Origin: Patescibacteria group bacterium
GTDB taxonomy: Bacteria > Patescibacteria > Paceibacteria > UBA6257 > 2-01-FULL-56-20
DNA length: 11,502 bases
Direction: 5' to 3'
Assembly (NCBI GenBank): GCA_023484365.1
Contig: JAMDBA010000007.1
Span: 1-11,502 of the forward strand
Shown: positions 7,427 to 11,502 of the stretch, piece after piece
Position numbering within the stretch: position 1 is the stretch's first letter
Layout of the letters: each line of letters opens with the position of its first letter
The notes under the pieces: generated by a model
Seen by the model: only the letters and a program-made list of their open reading frames with translations
The model's database searches: none
Told to the model about the DNA's origin: nothing
Translations under genes and position numbers: made by a program

Positions 7427-7519
7427 AGTTTTATACGCTTTAAAAAATTCACGCGTCCATCTCAGGTTGTCCGCTGTGAGCCACTCTCTCCGGCATTCTT
7501 TAAAGCCAGATTTTCTCAA
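7409..7519 (-). CDS. Possible 36-residue small protein or C-terminal gene remnant downstream of the acyltransferase
   Basis: With a TTG start at 7519, the minus strand reads MRKSGFKECRREWLTADNLR and continues to NPLNK, stopping inside the terminator loop. The composition is basic and aromatic and looks protein-like. Its stop is placed against a terminator, as for a genuine gene end. It follows the acyltransferase stop by 19 bases, and one copy of a 21-base repeat lies just before it. There is no Shine-Dalgarno and no ATG. Function is unrecognised, and chance is a real possibility. Confidence 0.25.
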   Translation of the reverse strand: MRKSGFKECRREWLTADNLRWTREFFKAYKTNPLNK

Positions 7520-7532
7520 TTTTTTATCAATG

Positions 7533-7553
7533 TTTTAATTATAAATTATCTTC
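7533..7553. repeat. 21-base direct repeat, copy 1 (end of the acyltransferase gene)
   Basis: TTTTAATTATAAATTATCTT plus C. It covers the last codons and stop of the acyltransferase. An exact copy lies at 8399-8419, just before the same gene's start, so the pair brackets the gene. Unlike copy 2, it has no -35 element at the proper distance. Confidence 0.85.
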
Positions 7554-8396
7554 AGAATTTATTTTTTCCACGTTCCAGCTACCCCGTTTTTCGGGAGGAA
7601 CCATAGCGGCAAGTGTTTCCATAATTAAAGAAGATCGTTTCCTTAATCTATCGGCAAGTTTATGGAATTTGTCATTTTCTCCGGAGTTTAGCGCTTCCCC
7701 GTTTTTCCTTTTATCCATAATATTTTCCATTTCGCTCATTTCTTCAATTTTATCCAAGAAAAGAGGTTCGCCGATTGTCATTTTTGCTTTCGGCCTTGCG
7801 GCTACTGTCTTTATAAGATGGCTGGCATTTCCAACGTCATTATTTTCTGATTCTATATCAACCGCGACGGGTAAAATAATTGCGTCAGATTCAATCCCCG
7901 ACATATAGGCGGCGCCATAGCCGCCGTTTTCAGGCATTTTCCCATTTTTTGCGGGGTCATGAGCCGCGATGACAATTGCCTTGCCTTCCTCAAGCGCTTT
8001 ATCGGCTGGGACAAAGTTGTCGGGGTTAAATTTTCCTATTGTTTCGCCTTGTTTATAATCTAAAGGTATAAAATTGTCTATTCCCGCTATGTGTGTTCCG
8101 ATGTAGCTTGCCGGATCATCTTTTAAGCTACGATGAGTGGATTTATGGGTAATAACTATATTGAAATCTCTGGATAATTCATAGGCTACTATAGGGAGAT
8201 CAAGGTCGGTAATATGCGTTGTTGCGATAATAATTTTTTTGCCAGGAGGTATTTCTTTCAGGTTTTCTCGGCCATCTACTTCAACGCTTTTTACCGCCGC
8301 CGTTTCCCATCCTTTGAGCGCGATTCTTAACCGCAAAGGAGTTTTTTCTTTTTGTTCCGGCTTATTCAAATTTTCCGGCGGACGTTCAAAATTCAT
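7539..8396 (-). CDS. PlsC-like glycerophospholipid (lysophospholipid) acyltransferase family protein
   Basis: Probable membrane-associated acyltransferase of lipid metabolism. THITDLDLP has the HX4D motif (H61, D66) of PlsC-type enzymes. A second block, IVIAAHDPAKNGKMPENGGY (141-160), sits where the family has its phosphate-binding FPEGTRS motif but is divergent: HDPAKNG stands in its place. ILPVAVDI (174-181) matches the usual IIPVAI strand. Length is 285 residues, with no clear transmembrane helix and an acidic, lysine-rich tail ending NSEDNL. The ATG at 8396 lies seven bases after a perfect TATAAT, so the mRNA is probably leaderless. Because the second motif is unusual, the substrate cannot be named. 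It could act on phosphatidic-acid precursors or on another acceptor. Confidence 0.75.
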   Translation of the reverse strand: MNFERPPENLNKPEQKEKTPLRLRIALKGWETAAVKSVEVDGRENLKEIPPGKKIIIATTHITDLDLPIVAYELSRDFNIVITHKSTHRSLKDDPASYIGTHIAGIDNFIPLDYKQGETIGKFNPDNFVPADKALEEGKAIVIAAHDPAKNGKMPENGGYGAAYMSGIESDAIILPVAVDIESENNDVGNASHLIKTVAARPKAKMTIGEPLFLDKIEEMSEMENIMDKRKNGEALNSGENDKFHKLADRLRKRSSLIMETLAAMVPPEKRGSWNVEKINSEDNL

Positions 8397-8398
8397 TA

Positions 8399-8419
8399 TT
8401 TTAATTATAAATTATCTTC
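8399..8419. repeat. 21-base direct repeat, copy 2 (promoter of the acyltransferase gene)
   Basis: Exact copy of 7533-7553. Read on the minus strand it contains the TATAAT of the acyltransferase promoter; in copy 1 the same bases encode EDNL and the stop. Confidence 0.85.
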
Positions 8420-8432
8420 TGTAATTTGTCTA
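8404..8432 (-). promoter_or_regulatory. Promoter of the acyltransferase gene, leaderless arrangement
   Basis: On the minus strand: TAGACA (8427-8432), a 17-base spacer and TATAAT (8404-8409), with seven bases to the ATG at 8396. Transcription should begin at or within a base or two of the start codon. No Shine-Dalgarno is present. Confidence 0.7.
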
Positions 8433-8740
8433 TCAAAAAATAAGGAATTGTAATTCTATGGGATAACAGCCATCCAAAAGGATGGCTGTTATTGCCTATA
8501 GAGATGACCAAAAATATTTGGAACTCCTTAGAAACGTTTATTTTTGAATAGGGGGAGATAGTTCAAGATCGAAAATTATCGTTAAAACCTAGTGATTTAG
8601 TTAGCGCAGGGACACGTAATGAGAATCGAAGAGAGTACCAGAGCTGGAAAATATCGCTAATACAGAGCGTATTAGTGCTTAATAGGATTAGAGTATGGTA
8701 TTGTAATATAGAGTTTCAGCATTCTTCACATTCCTAAATT
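8433..8740. other. Gene-free stretch with isolated hairpins
   Basis: No reading frame of convincing length is present on either strand; the best are a 15-codon frame at 8503 and a 13-codon frame near 8620, neither with a Shine-Dalgarno. It contains a strong hairpin (8463-8492), a small GAATT/AATTC palindrome (8443-8454) and a hairpin pairing CGCTAATAC (8655-8663) with GTATTAGTG (8669-8677). It may hold a small RNA or decayed sequence. No promoter is seen that clearly drives it. Confidence 0.5.
8463..8492. repeat. Perfect 13-base-pair hairpin
   Basis: ATAACAGCCATCC (8463-8475) and GGATGGCTGTTAT (8480-8492) around loop AAAA. No T-run follows on either strand, so it is not a standard terminator. 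It lies between the divergent acyltransferase and XRE promoters. Confidence 0.75.
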
Positions 8741-8770
8741 TTGACAATACTAATGTGCGTGGTATATAAT
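8741..8770 (+). promoter_or_regulatory. Promoter of the XRE-ImmA pair
   Basis: Consensus TTGACA (8741-8746), an 18-base spacer and consensus TATAAT (8765-8770). The start site would be near 8777, giving a leader of about 80 bases before the ATG at 8858. Confidence 0.85.
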
Positions 8771-8776
8771 TACCAC
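8759..8776. promoter_or_regulatory. Operator-like inverted repeat centred on the -10 box
   Basis: GTGGTA (8759-8764), TATAAT, TACCAC (8771-8776): perfect six-base arms exactly flanking the -10 hexamer. A dimeric repressor bound here would block RNA polymerase. The XRE protein encoded just downstream is the obvious candidate, making this a likely autoregulatory site. The outer TTGAC (8741) and GTCAA (8781) extend the symmetry loosely. Confidence 0.65.
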
Positions 8777-8787
8777 AAAGGTCAACA

Positions 8788-8841
8788 ACCATTAAATAAT
8801 AATCTTTAAATATTATCTAATAAGATTATGTATCTAATGGT
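8788..8841 (+). promoter_or_regulatory. Long two-part hairpin in the XRE-ImmA leader
   Basis: The outer stem pairs ACCATTA (8788-8794) with TAATGGT (8835-8841). The inner stem pairs ATAATCTT (8799-8806) with AAGATTAT (8822-8829). They are separated by near-equal internal loops of four and five bases. It ends 16 bases before the ATG; no Shine-Dalgarno lies between. Confidence 0.45.
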
Positions 8842-8857
8842 ACGATAAAAAAACATT

Positions 8858-9232
8858 ATGAAAAAAAATAGTAAGCGGTTCGGCGAGCGGCTTAAAAAAT
8901 TGCGAGTCGAGAGCAATCTAAGTTTAAGAGAAATGTCTAAATTAACTGGTTACGATCCTAGTAATCTCAGTAAAATAGAAAGGGGCAGAATATCTCCTCC
9001 TTCCGACGAAAAAATACTAAATAATTGGGCTAAAATTTTGGGTATAGGAAAATCTCGATTAAAATTAAGAGAATTTACAGACGAGGCACAGGTGGCACAG
9101 GGAATTATACCTGGTGATATCTTAGAGGGGAATAAGGCAGATTATTTTCCGGCTTTTTTCAGAACTATTCGTAATAGAAAACCGTCAAAAGAAGAATTGG
9201 ACCGACTGATAGAATTAATTAGGAACGCATGA
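8858..9232 (+). CDS. XRE-family helix-turn-helix repressor, partner of an ImmA/IrrE protease
   Basis: DNA-binding regulator of 124 residues. The HTH_3 fold covers about residues 8-64: FGERLKKLRVESNLSLREMS, then the recognition helix around DPSNLSKIERGRISPP. The tail (about 90-124), with YFPAFFRTIRNRKPSKEELD followed by RLIELIRNA, resembles the C-terminal region of XRE proteins encoded next to COG2856 metallopeptidases. It is probably an autorepressor acting at the inverted repeat over its -10 box. The protease gene starts 12 bases after its stop, so the two form an operon. By analogy with ImmR/ImmA of ICEBs1 and with DdrO/IrrE of Deinococcus, the protease would cleave or inactivate this repressor under a signal. 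Whether the pair acts as a stress switch, the control module of a mobile element or a toxin-antitoxin system cannot be told from this window. No integrase or structural phage gene is adjacent. Confidence 0.88.
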   Translation: MKKNSKRFGERLKKLRVESNLSLREMSKLTGYDPSNLSKIERGRISPPSDEKILNNWAKILGIGKSRLKLREFTDEAQVAQGIIPGDILEGNKADYFPAFFRTIRNRKPSKEELDRLIELIRNA

Positions 9233-9244
9233 CAACCTCCGAAA

Positions 9245-9880
9245 ATGTCTTATAAGAACTTTAAAGCGCCTTTTATAAAAGATGACATCATAAAACTTGA
9301 GGCAGAAAGTTTCAGGACTAAATTTTGTGGCAATATTATTCCTGTTGACATAGAAACAATTATAGAGAAAAGATTAGAAATTAGCGTCGTTCCAGTTCCG
9401 GAGTTAGAAAATATCTCCAGCTCTGACGCGCTTATTTCATCAAACTGGGAATGTATTTATGTCGATCATCGTTGTTATTCGGACGACCGATACGAGAGTA
9501 GAGTTAGGTTTTCGTTGGCGCACGAGATGGGGCATTTTGTGCTCCATAAGAAAATTTACAATGAATTAGGGATTAAAAAACTAGACGATGTTTATCTCAT
9601 GGAAGAACTTCCGGAAGATGAATATAGTAAGTTCGAACATCAAGCCACTAGATTTGCTAGTCATATTCTGATTCCAAGGGAGCATCTTATTGCCGAAAGA
9701 AAGAAGCTCTTAGAAAACCATAAGACTGAGTTTAATAATAAAAGAATAGAACTGGATTGGGATACTTTGGATGGGTATTTAGCCATACCGCTATCAAAAA
9801 TTTATAAGGTTTCCGAGAGTGCTATGAATGTTGCTCTTAGTGATATACGCGTGACGGCTCTTGACTCACAGTTTCTTTAA
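9245..9880 (+). CDS. ImmA/IrrE-family zinc metallopeptidase (COG2856)
   Basis: Predicted cytoplasmic protease of 211 residues. The zinc motif is HEMGH at 93-97 in VRFSLAHEMGHFVLHKK, with the catalytic E94. The likely third ligand is E131 in FEHQATRFASHILIPREHL, the family's E-x-x-A-x-x-FA-x-x-L(L/I)(M/I)P block. No signal peptide or membrane helix is seen. Residues about 25-75, including VDIETIIEKRLEISVVPVPE and the strand before the zinc helix, fit the usual family start. The gene is cotranscribed with the XRE gene. Likely role: site-specific cleavage or inactivation of that XRE partner, releasing its target promoters. The family is sure; the target is inferred from adjacency. Confidence 0.9.
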   Translation: MSYKNFKAPFIKDDIIKLEAESFRTKFCGNIIPVDIETIIEKRLEISVVPVPELENISSSDALISSNWECIYVDHRCYSDDRYESRVRFSLAHEMGHFVLHKKIYNELGIKKLDDVYLMEELPEDEYSKFEHQATRFASHILIPREHLIAERKKLLENHKTEFNNKRIELDWDTLDGYLAIPLSKIYKVSESAMNVALSDIRVTALDSQFL

Positions 9881-9885
9881 TATTT

Positions 9886-10116
9886 TTAAGTCGCAGGCAA
9901 GTCAATCTCGACATCATTGCCATACTTATCTTGTACCATTTTGATGGCATTGTATCTCGCGGTACTTTTGGCTTCGTTTTCAGTAAGGAACGGTCCGCCA
10001 TCAATATTATAATCAGTAATTAAAGCTTTGTCGCCAGCCCATTCAACAACAGTAAAATGAGGCAGAAAAGTGCCGCCCTTAAGATTTATTATTTTAAACC
10101 TAATTGAAATTCTCAT
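9886..10116 (-). CDS. Small hypothetical protein, 76 residues
   Basis: Not recognised. The frame opens at ATG 10116, runs without low-complexity sequence and has a mixed, soluble composition. The N-terminus is rich in beta-strand residues (RISIRFKIINLKGG, FTVVEWAGDKALITDYNI). It is followed by a likely helix (ENEAKSTARYNAIKMVQDKY) and an acidic end. There is no signal peptide and no Shine-Dalgarno. It converges on the metallopeptidase gene with a gap of five bases and begins 53 bases downstream of the tmRNA 3' end on the same strand, so it could be read from the tmRNA promoter or from a weak local one. The overall pattern, strands and then a helix with alternating alanines, looks like a small folded domain, but no function is claimed. 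Confidence 0.6.
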   Translation of the reverse strand: MRISIRFKIINLKGGTFLPHFTVVEWAGDKALITDYNIDGGPFLTENEAKSTARYNAIKMVQDKYGNDVEIDLPAT

Positions 10117-10169
10117 TTAACTGGGGGATTATTTTATCTTGGCAGTTCTTCAAAATTAAATATTATTTA

Positions 10170-10499
10170 TGGAGATGGCGAGAATTGAACTCGCGTCTAA
10201 AGGGTTCGGCGAAAATCATCTACAAGCTTATTAGCTAAAAGCTAAATAATCCGCTTATTTTTAAGAAACAAGCCAAGCGGACAAATCTTGTTTCCGATCC
10301 TCAAATATAACACCGGTTGCGGCCGCTAAGGCGACAGCCGGCCGATGCCCGGCCTAGGGCCGGGGACTCACCGCTTAGGCAAAAGCTAAAGCGGGAGCGC
10401 CAATTTTAGAGTTGGCAATTTAGTTTTTGCTTCCTTTAACGGCGGAAGCGTTCGGCTTGCCGATTAATGCCTATTCCTTTATCAAAGCCGATCATCCCC
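10170..10499 (-). ncRNA. ssrA: Transfer-messenger RNA (tmRNA)
   Basis: It rescues stalled ribosomes together with SmpB and tags the unfinished protein for proteolysis. On the minus strand the 5' end GGGGATG (10499-10493) pairs with the 3' CATCTCC (10177-10171) as a seven-pair acceptor stem containing one G-U; A at 10170 is the discriminator. The T arm has a five-pair GCGAG/CTCGC stem and a TTCAATT loop. CCA is not encoded after 10170 and must be added enzymatically. The internal region is rich in GC pseudoknot-type stems such as CCCCGGCCCTAGGCCGGG. The tag frame is inside (10375-10416). The ends are set by the acceptor pairing. Confidence 0.95.
10375..10416 (-). other. tmRNA tag reading frame, predicted tag ANSKIGAPALAFA
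   Basis: The resume codon is taken as GCC at 10416-10414 because the context CTAAATTGCCAAC parallels E. coli ATAGTCGCAAAC. The frame then reads ANSKIGAPALAFA and ends in TAA (10377-10375). The hydrophobic ALAFA end is the kind of degron recognised by ClpXP-type proteases. An alternative GCA frame gives AKTKLPTLKLALPL, which lacks this ending and is less likely. Confidence 0.75.
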
Positions 10500-10513
10500 A
10501 TCGGACTGCTGAA

Positions 10514-10542
10514 ATTATAACAGATAATCAATATTTTTACAA
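10514..10542 (-). promoter_or_regulatory. tmRNA promoter
   Basis: On the minus strand: TTGTAA (10537-10542), a 17-base spacer and perfect TATAAT (10514-10519). Initiation near 10507 leaves a few extra 5' bases for RNase P to remove. Confidence 0.75.
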
Positions 10543-10546
10543 GCTA

Positions 10547-10574
10547 TTGACAAAAATTTACCAATTGTTATACT
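10547..10574 (+). promoter_or_regulatory. Promoter of the small membrane protein gene
   Basis: Consensus TTGACA (10547-10552), a 16-base spacer and TATACT (10569-10574). Its -35 lies only four bases from the -35 of the divergent tmRNA promoter, so the two may compete for polymerase. Confidence 0.75.
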
Positions 10575-10617
10575 ATATTTAGTATTAAGTAAATAAAACT
10601 AAAAAAGGAGAAAAGAA

Positions 10618-10920
10618 ATGGTTGTTAAAATTGTTTTGATTGTGTTGATTGTTTTGGTAGGTATTCCGTTATGGGCTCTGATAGGCAGATTTGTTTGGTG
10701 GTTCGCCCATAAGTTCAATTTCGTTTCAGATTATGACGAATATATAATTTCTAAAAAAACACTCATAAAACTTCTTTGGCCTCTCGCTATAGTTCTTGGC
10801 CTGTTAACCGTTGTGGTTGTTATTGGGTGTATGTGGATACTGGCCTTAGTGGTTGTTATTGGGTGTATGTGGATACTGGTCCTAAAATGGTGCTGGAAAG
10901 GGAGAGAGATGGAGCAATAG
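10618..10920 (+). CDS. Small membrane protein with a 12-residue tandem duplication
   Basis: Hypothetical integral membrane protein of 100 residues. The ATG at 10618 follows a clear AAGGAG (10605-10610) at seven bases. The N-terminal hydrophobic segment VVKIVLIVLIVLVGIPLWAL (2-21) is a helix or signal anchor. A polar middle (FVSDYDEYIISKKT) follows, then a long hydrophobic stretch (about 50-89). That stretch contains the repeat VVVIGCMWILAL / VVVIGCMWILVL, encoded by a 36-base tandem duplication at 10813-10879. The C-terminus KWCWKGREMEQ is basic then mixed, probably facing the cytoplasm. No family is recognised. A strong terminator follows, so the gene is a single-gene transcript. The promoter and Shine-Dalgarno make it a convincing gene despite its simple sequence. 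Confidence 0.75.
   Translation: MVVKIVLIVLIVLVGIPLWALIGRFVWWFAHKFNFVSDYDEYIISKKTLIKLLWPLAIVLGLLTVVVVIGCMWILALVVVIGCMWILVLKWCWKGREMEQ
10813..10879 (+). repeat. 36-base in-frame tandem duplication
   Basis: Units start at 10813 and 10849, with 31 identical bases in each (beginning GTGGTTGTTATTGGGTGTAT). The following bases then differ (CCTTA against TCCTA). It adds 12 residues to a membrane segment. The near-perfect identity points to a recent event or an assembly artefact. Confidence 0.9.
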
Positions 10921-10929
10921 ATTAGCGGT

Positions 10930-10957
10930 GCCCCGATTTTTATCGGGGCGCTTTTTT
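10930..10957 (+). terminator. Intrinsic terminator after the membrane protein gene
   Basis: GCCCCGAT (10930-10937) and ATCGGGGC (10942-10949) with a TTTT loop, then GC and six T (10952-10957). It also lies beyond the 3' end of the convergent cysteine desulfurase, but without a T-run in that direction. Confidence 0.9.
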
Positions 10958-10986
10958 ATACACCAAAGTATTTAATAAGGTAGTGA

Positions 10987-11502
10987 TTATTTTAATACCT
11001 CCTTAAAAATCTTTATGGCTTCGGCTATTTCTTTTTCCGTTGTCGGGCGGCCGAGAGTAAGCCGCAGACTACCGCTAGCTCTTTCGTCGGAATAACCCAG
11101 CGCTTTAATGACGTGTGACGGCTTGGCGGCGCGGGCAGTGCAGGCGGCGCCGGCGGAAACCGACAAGCCGTGAAGGTCCAGCTTGATTAATAAATCCGAA
11201 GCGCACCAATCAGGGAAGTAGATGTTCAAGTTATTGGGCAGGCGGTTTTCAAGCGTTCCGTTTAGCTTGGCGGACGGATATATTTTTTTGATATTTTTTA
11301 AAAGTTCGTTACGGAGTTTTTGAAGACGTTTTCCTTCGCTTTCTCTTTTGGCGGCAATAAGCTCGGCCGCTTTGCCAAAGCCGGCAATAGCCGGAACATT
11401 AAGCGTCCCGCCGCGAAGTCCCATTTCCTGCGATCCGCCGGTCACAAAAGGAGCGATAAGAGCGCGATTTTTGACGTAAAGGCAACCGATTCCTTTTGGC
11501 CC
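10987..11502 (-). CDS. Cysteine desulfurase, NifS/IscS type (class V aminotransferase); N-terminus beyond window edge
   Basis: PLP enzyme that takes sulfur from cysteine as a persulfide, for iron-sulfur clusters or tRNA thiolation. The 171 visible C-terminal residues begin GPKGIGCLYVKNRALIAPFV, followed by GGSQEMGLRGGTLNVP, the family's GGGQE-GLR-GT-N block. The catalytic cysteine lies in SAGAACTARAAKPSHVIKAL, which corresponds to the SGSAC loop of IscS/NifS. The end (GSLRLTLGRPTTEKEIAEAI) matches the usual final domain. The first part, including the PLP lysine, lies outside the window, so completeness cannot be judged and IscS, NifS and SufS types cannot be firmly separated. The stop is TAA at 10987-10989. 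Confidence 0.93.
   Translation of the reverse strand, partial: GPKGIGCLYVKNRALIAPFVTGGSQEMGLRGGTLNVPAIAGFGKAAELIAAKRESEGKRLQKLRNELLKNIKKIYPSAKLNGTLENRLPNNLNIYFPDWCASDLLIKLDLHGLSVSAGAACTARAAKPSHVIKALGYSDERASGSLRLTLGRPTTEKEIAEAIKIFKEVLK

Noticed and set aside
7337..7606. 89-codon frame on the plus strand after uvrC, tested as the missing UvrC C-terminus
   Set aside because: The sequence has no helix-hairpin-helix motif, crosses a terminator and runs antisense to the acyltransferase end. UvrC is genuinely short here.
8503..8550. 15-codon frame MTKNIWNSLETFIFE
   Set aside because: Too short, without a Shine-Dalgarno or promoter, and the frame closes again soon after the stop.
8570..8665. Similar strings GAAAATTATCG and GAAAATATCG tested as a repeat pair
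   Set aside because: The similarity is short and AT-rich and does not extend.
1..11502. CRISPR array, tRNA genes, rRNA, insertion sequence ends or attachment sites
   Set aside because: No regularly spaced repeats, no tRNA-like fold other than in the tmRNA, no transposase or integrase frame, and no paired terminal repeats with target duplication were seen.

Overview
The window most resembles a chromosome segment of an ultra-small, Candidate Phyla Radiation (Patescibacteria, Parcubacteria-like) bacterium. The signs are trimmed-down versions of universal repair proteins, very short gaps, several promoters that appear to give leaderless or nearly leaderless mRNAs, and a hypothetical protein of a type I associate with Parcubacteria drafts. 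TGA ends real genes (uvrA, the XRE gene), so the code is standard and not the TGA=Gly code of Gracilibacteria or SR1. The assignment is inference from gene content, not from a marker tree.

Layout. Left edge, minus strand: the N-terminal part of an alkyladenine DNA glycosylase (mpg). Next, plus strand: a hypothetical gene (761-1397) with a strong Shine-Dalgarno, a structured leader and a frameshift at a T8 run, followed by a palindrome and an intrinsic terminator. Then a nucleotide excision repair block on the plus strand: uvrB under its own promoter, then uvrA and uvrC overlapping by ATGA. A bidirectional terminator separates these from a minus-strand PlsC-like acyltransferase. A 461-base gene-free stretch precedes an XRE repressor plus ImmA/IrrE metallopeptidase pair, whose -10 box sits inside a perfect inverted repeat. 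After it come a convergent 76-residue orphan gene and a minus-strand tmRNA (ssrA). The window closes with a small plus-strand membrane protein containing a recent 12-residue tandem duplication, and the C-terminal part of a cysteine desulfurase on the minus strand.

How the genes fit together. Mpg (base excision) and UvrA/B/C (nucleotide excision) form a DNA-repair neighbourhood. The Uvr proteins are reduced in a matching way: UvrB lacks its C-terminal UVR domain, UvrC lacks the core of its UVR motif and the C-terminal helix-hairpin-helix region, and UvrA lacks its insertion domain. The catalytic residues of UvrB and UvrC and the ATP-binding and signature motifs of UvrA remain. The cysteine desulfurase could supply sulfur for iron-sulfur clusters such as the one expected in UvrC, but the two genes are not linked by operon structure.

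The most interesting signals are: (i) related palindrome-rich segments inserted in frame into both mpg and uvrB, resembling in behaviour the Rickettsia palindromic elements; (ii) the paired loss of the UvrB-UvrC contact modules; (iii) the operator-like palindrome centred on the XRE promoter; and (iv) the homopolymer frameshift in the hypothetical gene.
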